NCBI GenBank assembly: GCA_021776135.1
Contig: JAJFGL010000040.1
Span: forward strand, 67,967 to 131,966
Direction: 5' to 3'
DNA from: Kiloniellaceae bacterium
GTDB lineage: Bacteria; Pseudomonadota; Alphaproteobacteria; Kiloniellales; J153
Length of the DNA stretch: 64,000 nucleotides
In this document: positions 35,608 to 44,643 of the stretch, one piece after another
Layout of the letters: the number at the start of each line of letters is the position of its first letter
Numbering within the stretch: the first letter of the stretch is position 1
Position numbers and translations under genes: made by a program
The notes under the pieces: model-generated
What the model saw: the letters and a program-made list of their open reading frames with translations, nothing else
Database searches by the model: none
Told to the model about the DNA's origin: nothing

Positions 35608-36650
35608 CAAGTGCCAAGGGAACCCCGGTGCGCCTTGCCGATTGCGCGAAGACGTTTCCAGACGGCACCCGCGCGCTCGAGCCCTTGAGTCTCGACATCA
35701 AGGGCGGTGAGACGATCGTTTTCCTGGGCCCCTCCGGCTGCGGCAAGACCACGACACTCAGAATCATCGCCGGCTTGGAAAACCCGGACCGCGGCGGCCG
35801 GGTTCTGTTCGAGGACGATGACGTAACCGACCAGCCCATCGAAAAGCGCAACGTGGGTATGGTGTTTCAATCTTACGCGCTGTTTCCAAATATGAACGTC
35901 GAGCAAAACGTCGCCTATGGCCTGAAGGTCCGAAAAACCCCGCCGGGGGATCTCGCCAGCCGGGTTGGAGAGATGCTCGATATGATGGAAATTCGCAATC
36001 TAAAGGATCGCAAGATCGATCAGTTGTCCGGCGGCCAGCGCCAGCGGGTGGCCTTGGCGCGGGCGATCGCCGTACAGCCGCGCGTCCTGCTTTTGGACGA
36101 GCCTTTGACGGCGCTGGATGCCCTGCTACGAGAACGTTTAAGGGTCGACATAGACGCGCTGCTACGCGGGCTTGACATCACGACCGTCTACGTGACCCAC
36201 GATCAAGCCGAAGCCATGTCGTTGGGCGACCGGATCGTGGTCATGAGTCACGGCCGCGTTACCCAGATCGGAACGCCTAGGGATATCTACTATAATCCGG
36301 CGAACCGTTTCGTTGCCGACTTCATCGGTACCATGAACCGGATCAAGGGCACGGTGCAAAACGGCGTTCTAGCCACGCCCGCGGGAAACATTCCCTGGGA
36401 CGGCGATGGCAGCGGCGAGCTTGAGGTTCTGTTTCGTCCGGAAAACGCCTCGATCGCCAATCCGGACCAGGCCCATCTGCGTGGGCGGATCGGCACCTCG
36501 TTTTTTCTGGGCGACCGCACGCGCCTGCTGGTCGAGGGGATTGGCCAGGATCCACTCATAATCGAAACCTCCGAGCGGCGCGAATACCGCCAGGGGGAGG
36601 AAATCGGATTGGTAATCGAACCGGGTTCGCTTCTGACCTTGAGGGATTGA
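35604..36650 (+). CDS. ABC transporter ATP-binding protein (PotA/FbpC-like)
   Basis: 348 residues. Walker A GPSGCGKTT, signature LSGGQRQRVALARAI, Walker B VLLLDEPLTALD and the switch His in VYVTHDQAEAMS are intact. A C-terminal TOBE-like domain (about 270-345) follows. It energises the two upstream permeases. The stop overlaps the TTG/ATG region of the phosphodiesterase gene. Confidence 0.95.
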   Translation: MTSAKGTPVRLADCAKTFPDGTRALEPLSLDIKGGETIVFLGPSGCGKTTTLRIIAGLENPDRGGRVLFEDDDVTDQPIEKRNVGMVFQSYALFPNMNVEQNVAYGLKVRKTPPGDLASRVGEMLDMMEIRNLKDRKIDQLSGGQRQRVALARAIAVQPRVLLLDEPLTALDALLRERLRVDIDALLRGLDITTVYVTHDQAEAMSLGDRIVVMSHGRVTQIGTPRDIYYNPANRFVADFIGTMNRIKGTVQNGVLATPAGNIPWDGDGSGELEVLFRPENASIANPDQAHLRGRIGTSFFLGDRTRLLVEGIGQDPLIIETSERREYRQGEEIGLVIEPGSLLTLRD

Positions 36651-36655
36651 CTGGA

Positions 36656-37477
36656 ATGCTGATCGCGCAGGTGACCGACACCCACATCAAGGCCAACGGG
36701 AAGCTGGCCTACGGCAAGGTTGACTCCGCGGAAAAGCTCGCGCGTTGTGTCGAACACCTGAACAAGATGTTGACACCGCCTGACATCGTCCTCATGACCG
36801 GCGATCTCGTGGACTCAGGCCGGCCGGAAGAATATGCGGTTCTAAATCGGCTGATTGAGCCGCTTAAGATGCCGGTTTATGTGATTCCCGGGAACCACGA
36901 CGAGCGGCGGGCGTTCAAGGAAGCCTTCGCCACTCATAATTATCTGCCGTCCGACGGCGAGTATCTGCATTACGTGATTGAAGACTATCCACTGCGTCTC
37001 ATTGGCTTAGACACCACAGTACCAGGAAAAGACGGCGGGATGATGTGCGCCGAGCGTTTGAGCTGGCTGAACGCGCGCTTGAGCGAAGAGCGGGAGCGGC
37101 CCACGGTGATCTTCATGCACCACCCACCCTTTCTGACCGGCATCGAGAACATGGATGTAATCAACTGCAAAGGGGGCGATGATCTCGGTACACTGATCCA
37201 GCGTCACCCGCAGGTTTTCCGGATACTATGCGGTCATGTGCACAGGGCCATCCAGGTTCACTGGTACGGGGTAACCGCAAGTATCGCACCCTCGCCATCG
37301 CATTCGGTGGCTTACGATCTGCGTGAGGACGCGCCGCACAATTTCCTTCTGGAGCCTCCCACCTGCGAAACCCACTATTGGCGCGAGGATACGGGCCTGA
37401 TCAGCCACATCACTTTTATCGGTACCTACGATGGCCCATACCCGTTCCGCGAGGAGAGTGGTAAATACATCGATTGA
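36656..37477 (+). CDS. GpdQ-like class III phosphodiesterase
   Basis: 273 residues, cytosolic, two-metal calcineurin-like fold. The metal ligands align almost one-to-one with glycerophosphodiesterase GpdQ: D8 and H10 (TDTH), D50 (TGD), N80 (GNHD), H156 (MHHPP), H194 and H196 (GHVH). GpdQ hydrolyses glycerophosphodiesters and other phosphodiesters; the related Rv0805 group prefers 2',3'-cyclic nucleotides. Being the last gene of a LacI-controlled ABC operon it probably cleaves the imported compound. I use the ATG at 36656, where the numbering matches GpdQ; a TTG at 36647 is possible. Confidence 0.88.
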   Translation: MLIAQVTDTHIKANGKLAYGKVDSAEKLARCVEHLNKMLTPPDIVLMTGDLVDSGRPEEYAVLNRLIEPLKMPVYVIPGNHDERRAFKEAFATHNYLPSDGEYLHYVIEDYPLRLIGLDTTVPGKDGGMMCAERLSWLNARLSEERERPTVIFMHHPPFLTGIENMDVINCKGGDDLGTLIQRHPQVFRILCGHVHRAIQVHWYGVTASIAPSPSHSVAYDLREDAPHNFLLEPPTCETHYWREDTGLISHITFIGTYDGPYPFREESGKYID

Positions 37478-37561
37478 CCGCCGCGTCGTTTAAGTCGTCT
37501 ATGGACGCGAAATGCCTGCCCCCGCCGCTGAGCAAGGGTAGGATATAAGGTGACTCAGGAC

Positions 37562-38366
37562 GGCGGAGTCAGTCTAATGCGAACCAGTCTGCGAATTCCC
37601 CCATGATGCGCATTTCACGCCGCTAATTGACACCACTCTGCCAGCGCCGTGGAGCGGTTCTTCTTGAAGTCATCGCGGTGGGTGAGGTGGCGGTCGAAAT
37701 TGAAGTGATTATAGATCGAGGCATGGACGGTGGTGAATTTCTGTAGGGTCTTGATGTCCCTGAATTTCGCCATCGCGCCCTCTCGTCGCCGGAAGGTCTG
37801 ATGTGATTTTTTGGCTCGATTGTTGAGCCAGCGGCCGCACTCCTGGGACGGTGAATTGCCGATCACCTTCATCGCAGCGCCTTAAGAACGGAGCCGATCC
37901 GTCACAATCGACCAAGGCCTGCCATAGCGTTTCATCCCGCGCTTTAAGAACCTCAGTGCAGCCTTGCGATCGCGGCGTTTCGTGGCGAAAACCTCGAGAA
38001 CCTCGCCTTCATGATCAACCGCCCGCCACAGGTAGTGCGTCTCGCCGTTGATACGGACAAACATCTCGTCCAGATGCCAGCGCCAATTCGAATATGAATG
38101 ACTTTGAACGCGGCGTTTCCGGATCTCAGCGGCAAACATCGGACCGAACCGGTCCCACCAGAAACGCACCGTCTAATGGCAGATATCGATCCCGCGCTCA
38201 TGCAGCAAATCCTCGACCTGCCGCAACGACAGCGGATAACGGATGTACATCATCACCGCCAGGCGGATAATCTCAGGCGAAGTCTTGAAATAACGGAACA
38301 GATTTCTCATCCATGGAGGTTACGGGGCGCGCCTCACCTGCTCAAGTGGGTTTCCCTGACACTGCC
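37562..38366 (-). mobile_element. IS6-family insertion sequence, copy 2 (decayed, both ends present)
   Basis: An 805-bp element, the usual IS6 size. The ends are GGCGGAGTCAGT (37562-37573) and, on the other strand, GGCAGTGTCAGG (38366-38355), matching at 9 of 12 bases. No 8-bp target duplication is visible. The transposase inside is interrupted by two stop codons. It is in the same direction as copy 1, and the two bracket the LacI-ABC-GpdQ operon. Confidence 0.85.
37615..38310 (-). pseudogene. IS6-family transposase, two nonsense mutations
   Basis: Read from the ATG at 38310 (MRNLFRYFKTSPEIIRLAVM) to the stop at 37615 the frame would be 231 residues, a full IS6 transposase with zinc/HTH region and DDE core (WRWHLDEMFVRINGE; VTDRLRS; NRAKKSHQ). 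A TAG at 38173-38175 (in ICH-x-TVRFWW) and a TAA at 37882-37884 (after VTDRLRS) break it. No frameshift is needed, so decay is by point mutation and recent. Confidence 0.9.
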
Positions 38367-38564
38367 CTTTCTCATGATCGCTGTCGGGGAACTGCTATAC
38401 ACGGTGACAAGGAGCCAATGCATACAAATTCGTTGCGAAATGCGATATCGATCCTTTAAGCTCGAATAATTCTAGTTATTAGAAAAGACGCAGGGAATAC
38501 CCACTGGGGGGATCATCGGTTTCTGTTCTACGACGATGTCCTGCGTAAAAATTAGGGAGGCACT

Positions 38565-40286
38565 ATGACACATACTTCAGTGAAGAAGCCCTTTGTGCTG
38601 CTCACATCGCTATGTGCGGTAGCCATGATGTTCCTCACTTCCGGCACGTCCTTCGGACAGGAAGTTCAAGGAGGAACCCTATACGGCAACATGAATGTCG
38701 TTACACAGGACATGATGAACCGGGCTGCAGGGGACGCCAATAACTTCCTGCATACCAACGGCAACTACGCGCAGACCCGTTACTATCCGGCCAGTCAGAT
38801 CAACACCGGCAACGTCAAGAATTTACGTCCGGCCTGGATCTTCCAGACGGAAATCGTGGAATCCTTGGAGACCACGCCGCTGGTGATCAACGGCGTCATG
38901 TACATCACCACGTCGTTCGACCACGTCTATGCGCTCAATGCGGCGACGGGGGAAGATCTCTGGCACTACAAGCACAAGATGGGCCCCATCACCACGTATT
39001 GCTGCGGTCCCAATAACCGGGGCGTGGCGGCCTATGGTGACAAGGTTTACCTGGGTACCCTGGACGCCAAGCTGGTAGCGCTGGACGCCAAGAGCGGCAA
39101 GGTGGTTTGGGAAACGTTGATCGCCGATCCCGAACTGGGTTACAGCGAAACCATGGCGCCGACGGCCGTCAACGGCAAGATCCTGATCGGCACCAACGGC
39201 GGTGAATACGGTATCCGCGGTTTTCTGAAAGCCTATGATTCCGAAACCGGCAAGCTGCTGTGGACCTTCCACACCACTAAGGAAAATTCCGTTGGCGTAT
39301 GGGCCACCCTTGACGCTACCGGCCGCGACATGAAGCGCGACATCGCAGCGGAAAAGGCGGCGCTCAAGAAATTGGGCGACCCCTACAAGACCCTTGGCGG
39401 TGGCGTGTGGCAGAACCCGGCCGTGGATCTAGAAACCAACCGCCTCTACTTCGTGGCCGGCAATCCTTCTCCCGACCTGGATGGATCCATCCGCCCCGGC
39501 GATAATCTGTACACGAATTCCCTTATTTCAGTGGATCTGGATACGGGAACATATATCTGCCACTTCCAGTATATCGCCCACGACGTTTGGGATCTGGACG
39601 CAGTCAGCCCGCCAATCCTCACCGACGTCATGGACGCCAACGGCAAGACAGTCAAAGGCGTTTTGCACGGCGGCAAGACGGGCCATGTGTACGTGCACCG
39701 GGCCGATAACTGCGACCTGATCCGTTTTTCCGAGGCCATGGTGCCTCAGGAAGACATGTGGGTACTGCCGACCAAGGACGGACAGCGCATGCTGCCCGGC
39801 GCCAACGGCGGTGTCGAGTGGTCGCCCATGACCATCGATCCCGACTTGGAACTAACCTATGCCATCAACCTGCATCAGCCCATGACATACCATGTGGAAA
39901 GCTCGCCCTATCCGGAAGGTAAATTGTGGTTGGGCGGCGCCTTCAAGGTTATCGCGTCGGAAGAACAGTGGGGTAACGTGACGGCCGTTGACTACAACAC
40001 AGGCAAAATCCGCTGGAAGGTCAAAACCCAACAACCCATGATCGGCGGCATTATGGCCACCGCCGGCGGTCTGGTGTTTACCGGTGAAGGCAATGGCTTG
40101 TTCAAGGCTTACGATTCGGCCACTGGGAACCTCCTATGGAAGTTCCAGGCGGGCGCCGGCGTGAACGCGCCTCCGTCCTCCTACACTGTCGATGGCAAGC
40201 AGTATATTGTCGTCGGCGCGGGCGGAAACGTGCAGCTTAACTACAAGCGCGGAAACAACATTATTGCTTTTACCCTAGGTGACTAA
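38565..40286 (+). CDS. PQQ-dependent alcohol dehydrogenase, lanthanide-type active site
   Basis: Periplasmic quinoprotein, 573 residues, eight-bladed propeller, with a signal peptide (cleavage near SGTSFGQ). It oxidises a primary alcohol and passes electrons to cytochrome c. The vicinal disulfide C146-C147 (TTYCCGPNN) contacts PQQ; E214 and N300 are the expected metal ligands. The catalytic Asp D343 is followed two residues on by D345 (HDVWDLDAV); the second Asp is the extra ligand of XoxF/PedH lanthanide enzymes and is absent in Ca2+ enzymes. GGGAGG precedes the ATG. A terminator follows, then cytochrome c4, pqqA and the PQQ-associated propeller and binding proteins. Confidence 0.93.
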   Translation: MTHTSVKKPFVLLTSLCAVAMMFLTSGTSFGQEVQGGTLYGNMNVVTQDMMNRAAGDANNFLHTNGNYAQTRYYPASQINTGNVKNLRPAWIFQTEIVESLETTPLVINGVMYITTSFDHVYALNAATGEDLWHYKHKMGPITTYCCGPNNRGVAAYGDKVYLGTLDAKLVALDAKSGKVVWETLIADPELGYSETMAPTAVNGKILIGTNGGEYGIRGFLKAYDSETGKLLWTFHTTKENSVGVWATLDATGRDMKRDIAAEKAALKKLGDPYKTLGGGVWQNPAVDLETNRLYFVAGNPSPDLDGSIRPGDNLYTNSLISVDLDTGTYICHFQYIAHDVWDLDAVSPPILTDVMDANGKTVKGVLHGGKTGHVYVHRADNCDLIRFSEAMVPQEDMWVLPTKDGQRMLPGANGGVEWSPMTIDPDLELTYAINLHQPMTYHVESSPYPEGKLWLGGAFKVIASEEQWGNVTAVDYNTGKIRWKVKTQQPMIGGIMATAGGLVFTGEGNGLFKAYDSATGNLLWKFQAGAGVNAPPSSYTVDGKQYIVVGAGGNVQLNYKRGNNIIAFTLGD

Positions 40287-40315
40287 AGGACGCGAAACGT
40301 AACCGGAAGACTGCG

Positions 40316-40346
40316 AAGCGGCCGCCTAACCAGCGGCCGCTTTTTT
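40316..40346 (+). terminator. Rho-independent terminator after the PQQ dehydrogenase gene
   Basis: AAGCGGCCGC, a 7-base loop and GCGGCCGCTT form a 10-bp stem followed by a run of six T. It lies 30 bp past the dehydrogenase stop and should let the dehydrogenase be made in excess over the downstream cytochrome. Confidence 0.92.
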
Positions 40347-40387
40347 CTGCCGCATAGGGGTTGCTTTAGGTGAGGGCGGAGTTGGAC

Positions 40388-40984
40388 GTGAAGACGAAAA
40401 TAACAAAAGCAGTGACCATGGCCCTGATCGCGGTTCTGGTATTTGGGATGGCGGCCGCCGGGCCGGCCAAGGCGGATCATCCAGCGACACTGGAGGAAAC
40501 ACTGCATCTGTGTACCACCTGTCATGGGGAAAAAGGCGCCTCGAACGACCCCATGTTTCCCATTCTAGCGGGACAGGAATTCTATTACATGTACGTACAG
40601 CTCAAGGATTTTAAGTCGGGTCTGCGCGAGAGTGACGTCATGTCCAAGGTGGTGGCAGACATGAAAAAGTCAGAATTGAAGGCCGTCGCTCAATTTTTTT
40701 CGGAACAACAATGGCCCAATATCGGCTTCAGGCCGGACCCGGCCCAGGCCATTAAAGGGGAAACGGCCACCAATGCCGGTCAGTGCGTTCAATGCCACCG
40801 GGGCGGATATGAAGGCGACAGCCGGGTGCCGCGGCTGGCCGGTCAGCTCCCGGAGTATCTGAAGAAAACCATGCTGGATTTTAAGGCCAAGGCCAGGATG
40901 AATTCGCCGGCCAAATCGTCCCTGCTACACTCCTACGACGATGACGATATCGCCGCCATGGCGGAATTTCTGGGCGGGCTTTAG
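40388..40984 (+). CDS. Dihaem cytochrome c4-type protein
   Basis: About 198 residues, exported (signal peptide about 1-30, ending GPAKADH). Two haem c sites: CTTCH (C42, C45, H46) and CVQCH (C133, C136, H137), each in a c4-like domain with RLAGQ/ILAGQ-type segments. It is a likely electron acceptor for the PQQ dehydrogenase. I favour the GTG at 40388, with GGAG upstream and a normal signal peptide; a GTG at 40370 is also in frame. Confidence 0.9.
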   Translation: MKTKITKAVTMALIAVLVFGMAAAGPAKADHPATLEETLHLCTTCHGEKGASNDPMFPILAGQEFYYMYVQLKDFKSGLRESDVMSKVVADMKKSELKAVAQFFSEQQWPNIGFRPDPAQAIKGETATNAGQCVQCHRGGYEGDSRVPRLAGQLPEYLKKTMLDFKAKARMNSPAKSSLLHSYDDDDIAAMAEFLGGL

Positions 40985-41013
40985 AGCATGGTGCGTTCAA
41001 ATTGAACCATGCC

Positions 41014-41883
41014 CTAACCTCCGGCCCGATCCAGCAACGCCAATACCTTGCCGCTGCCTGTGCCTAGCGCAAGGTCCCGCGTGGTCTTGCCGTCATTGTC
41101 CTTTAGGGTCATATCGGGCCCGGCCTCGATCAGCAGGGCGGCAACCGTATCGTGATCCATTTCGACGGCGACCATCAACGCCGTCTTGCCCCGGTTGTCC
41201 TGCAGGTTCACCTCCGCCCCCCGGTCAAGCAGCAGTTGAACGGTGGTTTCCCCGTCCCTGGCCGGGACGTCGTTGGGATACCCCGCCGCCCAGATCAGCG
41301 CCGTCAGGTTGTTGCCGCGCTGGGCGTTGATATCCACGCCGGCGTCCAGCAGGATTTCGACGATTTCGACGGAGCCCTTGGCCGCCGCGTACAGAAGGGC
41401 AGTCTTGCCGGAACTGTCCATCACGTCCGGGTCGGCCCCGTTCTCCAGCAGCACCCTTACGATGTCGTCATTTCCGTTGAAGGCGGCGGCGGCGAGGGGC
41501 GACATGTTCTTGCGGTTGACCCGGTGAACATCCGCGCCTGCCGCCAACAAGAGATCGAAATTCTTGCCTTTGTTGGCGGTGACCGCGCGAAGCAGCGCCG
41601 TGCTGCCCATCAGGTTCGGGTGGTTGACGTCGGATCCCGCGTCCAGCAGTGCCTTGACCGTTTTGGAACGGCCCGACCGGGCGGCTAGTAAAAGCGCCGT
41701 ATTGCCGAAGCGGTCCCGGGCGACGATGGAGGCGCCTCGATCCAGGTACTGGACCACCTCGGCGGTCCGGCCTTTCTTCGCTGCCTCGAAAAGAAGAAAA
41801 TTAAGCTGCCTGGCCTCTTCGGCGGCCGCGGTACCGGCAAAAAGCAACAGAACCATCAGGGTCAGGACAGATTTCAGGCGCAT
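41014..41883 (-). CDS. Exported ankyrin-repeat protein
   Basis: 289 residues with a signal peptide (MRLKSVLTLMVLLLFAGTAAAEE) and about seven ankyrin repeats (pattern GNTALLLAARSGRSKTVKALLDAG, shortened here) running to the C-terminus. Likely a periplasmic binding scaffold. It is transcribed against the surrounding PQQ genes. Ankyrin proteins occur in several PQQ alcohol dehydrogenase clusters; its partner is unknown. Confidence 0.88.
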   Translation of the reverse strand: MRLKSVLTLMVLLLFAGTAAAEEARQLNFLLFEAAKKGRTAEVVQYLDRGASIVARDRFGNTALLLAARSGRSKTVKALLDAGSDVNHPNLMGSTALLRAVTANKGKNFDLLLAAGADVHRVNRKNMSPLAAAAFNGNDDIVRVLLENGADPDVMDSSGKTALLYAAAKGSVEIVEILLDAGVDINAQRGNNLTALIWAAGYPNDVPARDGETTVQLLLDRGAEVNLQDNRGKTALMVAVEMDHDTVAALLIEAGPDMTLKDNDGKTTRDLALGTGSGKVLALLDRAGG

Positions 41884-42013
41884 TTATCGCCTCCCATGCC
41901 AGTCTATGTCTTGGGCCCAATTTTCACGAGCCTTGCTGGTGATTTTACGCCAGCCGCCGCGTATAATCGCCTGAAATCCCCATGCCGGACTTAAAAAATG
42001 CAGGGAAGTATTT

Positions 42014-43327
42014 ATGGAAGCCGCCGCGACCCAATCCTTAAGAGGCGCCTTCGCCCTGGAAATTGTGAGTTTGAGCTTCAAATATGGGGCCAAGCCGGCC
42101 CTTGAGGACGTCAGTTTTACCGTCTCGCCCGGCCAGTTCAAGGTCCTGTAGGGACCTAACGGGGCGGGGAAGACGACCCTGTTTACCCTCATCACCCGCC
42201 TCTACGCCAGTTCCCAGGGCCGGATTTGCGTGGACGGTCTTGACTTGGGCCAAGATTCCCTGCCGGCCCTGGCCTGCATGGGGGTGGTTTTCCAGCAGGC
42301 CACCTTGGATTTGGATCTAAGCGTGCGCCAGAACCTGAACTATCACGGGGCCCTGCACGGCATGAGTCGTAAGCAGGCCGGCGCGCGCATCAAGGAAGAG
42401 CTGGCCCGCATGGACATGGCCCAGCGGGTGGACGAGAAGGTCCGCCAACTTAATGGCGGCCACCGGCGGCGGGTGGAAATCGCCCGCGCCCTCATGCATC
42501 GGCCCAAACTGCTATTGCTGGACGAGCCCACCGTGGGCCTGGACGTGCATTCCCGTCATGACTTGGTGGAACATGCCCACGGCCTGGCCCGAGACCACGG
42601 CATCGCCGCCCTGGTGCGGCCCCTGATGTGGCTGCTGGTTTTCGCCGCCGGTTTTCGCACCACCTTGGGGGTTTCCATCCTCCCGCCCTACGAAACCGAC
42701 ATTCCCTACGAGGTCTATATCGTTCCGGGACTGGCCGGCATGATTAAACTTTTCAATGGCATGCAGAGCTCCCTGTCCATGGTTTGCGACCGGGAAATGG
42801 GCAGCATGCGGATCTTGCTGGTCAGTCCCATGCCACGCTGGTACCTGCTGGTCTGCAAGCTGACGGCGGGGACTCTGGTTTCCATCCTGCAGGTCTATAC
42901 CTTTCTTCTGGTTGCCGGGTTGTTCGGCATTACCATGCCGGCGGCTGGGTATGTTTGGCTACTCCCGGCACTGGTGATATGCGGACTGATGCTGGGCGCG
43001 TTTGCCATGCTGCTGTCTTCGGCAATCAAGCAGCTGGAAAATTTCGCCGGCATCATGAATTTCGTCATTTTCCCTATGTTTTTTCTGTCCCCAGCGCTCT
43101 ATCCCCTGTGGAAAATGCGCGAAAGCAGCAGTTTACTATACCAAATCTGCAGCTTTAATCCCTTCACCTACGCGGTGGAACTGATCCGCTTCGCTCTCTA
43201 TGGGCATTTCAATGGCGAGGCCGCCGTGGTTACGCTTCTTGCCTTGGGGGGATTCCTGGGCCTTGCCATATATGCCTACGATCCAGCCCGGGGTATGATG
43301 AGCAGGAAAGGTGGGCCCGGCGCCTGA
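42014..43327 (+). pseudogene. PQQ-associated ABC transporter: ATPase and permease fused by deletion, with in-frame stop
   Basis: The ATG at 42014 opens an ABC ATPase (LEIVSLSFKYGAKPALEDV). A TAG at 42149-42151 falls just before Walker A (VL-stop-GPNGAGKTTLF). After that the frame continues with LNGGHRRRVEIARAL, LLLLDEPTVGLD and then, without switch His or C-terminal part, joins a permease at RPLMWLLVFAAGF. The permease lacks its N-terminus but keeps about five TM segments to the stop. So a deletion joined two neighbouring genes in frame and a nonsense mutation struck the ATPase. In intact relatives this ATPase-permease pair belongs to the PQQ alcohol system. A shorter product could start internally at 42230, but would lack Walker A. 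Confidence 0.88.
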
Positions 43328-43411
43328 CTTGAATTTTATTTATTAAAGCCATAGTTTAGCTATTGAATACAGTCGGGCCCGTTAAGGGTTCTTTTTTGGG
43401 GATACATAAAT

Positions 43412-43489
43412 ATGGCGTGGAAAACACCAAAAGTTGTGGAAATTTGTGTCGGCTTGGAAATCAACAGTTACGTTTGCGCCGAAATCTAA
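43412..43489 (+). CDS. pqqA: PqqA, coenzyme PQQ precursor peptide
   Basis: A 25-codon gene: MAWKTPKVVEICVGLEINSY then VCAEI. It has the fixed PqqA Glu and Tyr, spaced as E-x3-Y (E16, Y20), which are cross-linked to form PQQ. The ICVG.E..SY..AEI pattern is very close to the Methylobacterium peptide. The other pqq genes are not in this window, so it may be an additional or solitary precursor gene. A GGGG ribosome-binding stretch lies about 10 bases upstream. It sits between the broken ABC gene and the propeller gene. Confidence 0.93.
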   Translation: MAWKTPKVVEICVGLEINSYVCAEI

Positions 43490-43638
43490 GCGGCCTGCGT
43501 ATCTAGTTTAATCATCGGCGCTGCTCCGGCCGCACCTGTGCCGGACATGTTTTGGTGCGCGCACAGTCGCCCATAGCCGTTTTGGTGATGGCTAACGCTG
43601 GGTTCTGTTTTAACGCCTCACCGGATCGGAGCCAAAAC

Positions 43639-44643
43639 GTGAGAAGGCTGATACGGCGTATTCTCTACCTTGGCAGTGCCGGTATATTTTTTCTTATGGC
43701 GATGGCCGCGGTTGCACCTGGCGCGGTGGCGGAAGGTAGCGGCCTGATCTACATCAGTAATGAAAAAAGCAACGACATCACCGTCATGGACGGCAAAACC
43801 CAGACGGTAATTCGTACCTTCAAGACCTGCCGCCGGCCCCGGGGCATGCACTTCAGCAAGGATCGGAAACTATTTTTTGTCGGCTGCGCTGACGATGACC
43901 AGATTGCCATTTACGACACCGCTACCGCCACGCTGGTGGATCGCATCCGCAATGTTGAAGAACCGGAAACCTTCGACCTTCACCCCGATGGCAGATACCT
44001 CTACGTTTCCAATGAAGAAGACGCCACCGCGTCGGTGGTCGATCTGGAAACCCGCAAGGTGATAGGCGATGTGGAACTGGGCGAAGAACCGGAAGGGGTG
44101 CTGGTGTCCGCCGACGGCTCCACCGTCTACGTAGCCTCGGAAGCGGCCAATTTGGTTCACGTTATCGATACGCAAACACTGGAGGTAAAGGCGGATATCC
44201 TGGTCGGAACCCGGCCGCGCCGCTTCGCCCTGACTCCCGATGAAAGCGAACTTTGGGTATCGGCCGAACTGGCCGGCATGGTGGATATCATCGACACTAA
44301 AACCTACAAGGTCCTTGGTGATATCCAGTTTCTGCCCCAGGGTTTCCGCCGTAATGAAGTGACTCCGGTGGACCTGTTGATGACCCGGGACGGAAAAACC
44401 GCCTTCGTTGCTCTGGGCAGGGCCAACCACGTAGCCTTCGTCGATGTGGCCAGCCGCAAGGTTCTCGATTACATCCTGGTCGGCAAACGCCCGTGGGGCT
44501 TGGCTCTGAACCGGGACGAAAAAATCCTCTATGTGGCCAACGGCTTGTCCGACGACTTGTCCATCATCGACGTGGTCTCCCGCAAGGTTCTGAAGTCCGT
44601 GCCCATGGGGCAGGTGCCCTATGGAATTCTTATCGATGACTAG
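43639..44643 (+). CDS. PQQ-associated YVTN beta-propeller protein
   Basis: About 334 residues, signal peptide (VRRLIRRILYLGSAGIFFLM, cleavage after GAVAE), then a seven-bladed propeller of YVTN-type repeats (LIYISNEKSNDITVMDGKT; ILYVANGLSDDLSIIDVVS). It matches the PQQ-dependent catabolism-associated propeller family (TIGR03866 type). I choose the GTG at 43639 with GGAG 7 bases upstream; the longer frame from 43552 would spoil the signal peptide. Its stop overlaps the next gene's ATG, so the two are coupled. Confidence 0.87.
   Translation: MRRLIRRILYLGSAGIFFLMAMAAVAPGAVAEGSGLIYISNEKSNDITVMDGKTQTVIRTFKTCRRPRGMHFSKDRKLFFVGCADDDQIAIYDTATATLVDRIRNVEEPETFDLHPDGRYLYVSNEEDATASVVDLETRKVIGDVELGEEPEGVLVSADGSTVYVASEAANLVHVIDTQTLEVKADILVGTRPRRFALTPDESELWVSAELAGMVDIIDTKTYKVLGDIQFLPQGFRRNEVTPVDLLMTRDGKTAFVALGRANHVAFVDVASRKVLDYILVGKRPWGLALNRDEKILYVANGLSDDLSIIDVVSRKVLKSVPMGQVPYGILIDD

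Noticed and set aside
42149-42151. Amber codon as programmed recoding (read-through or pyrrolysine)
   Set aside because: The same gene also carries a deletion fusing ATPase to permease, so decay explains the stop better.
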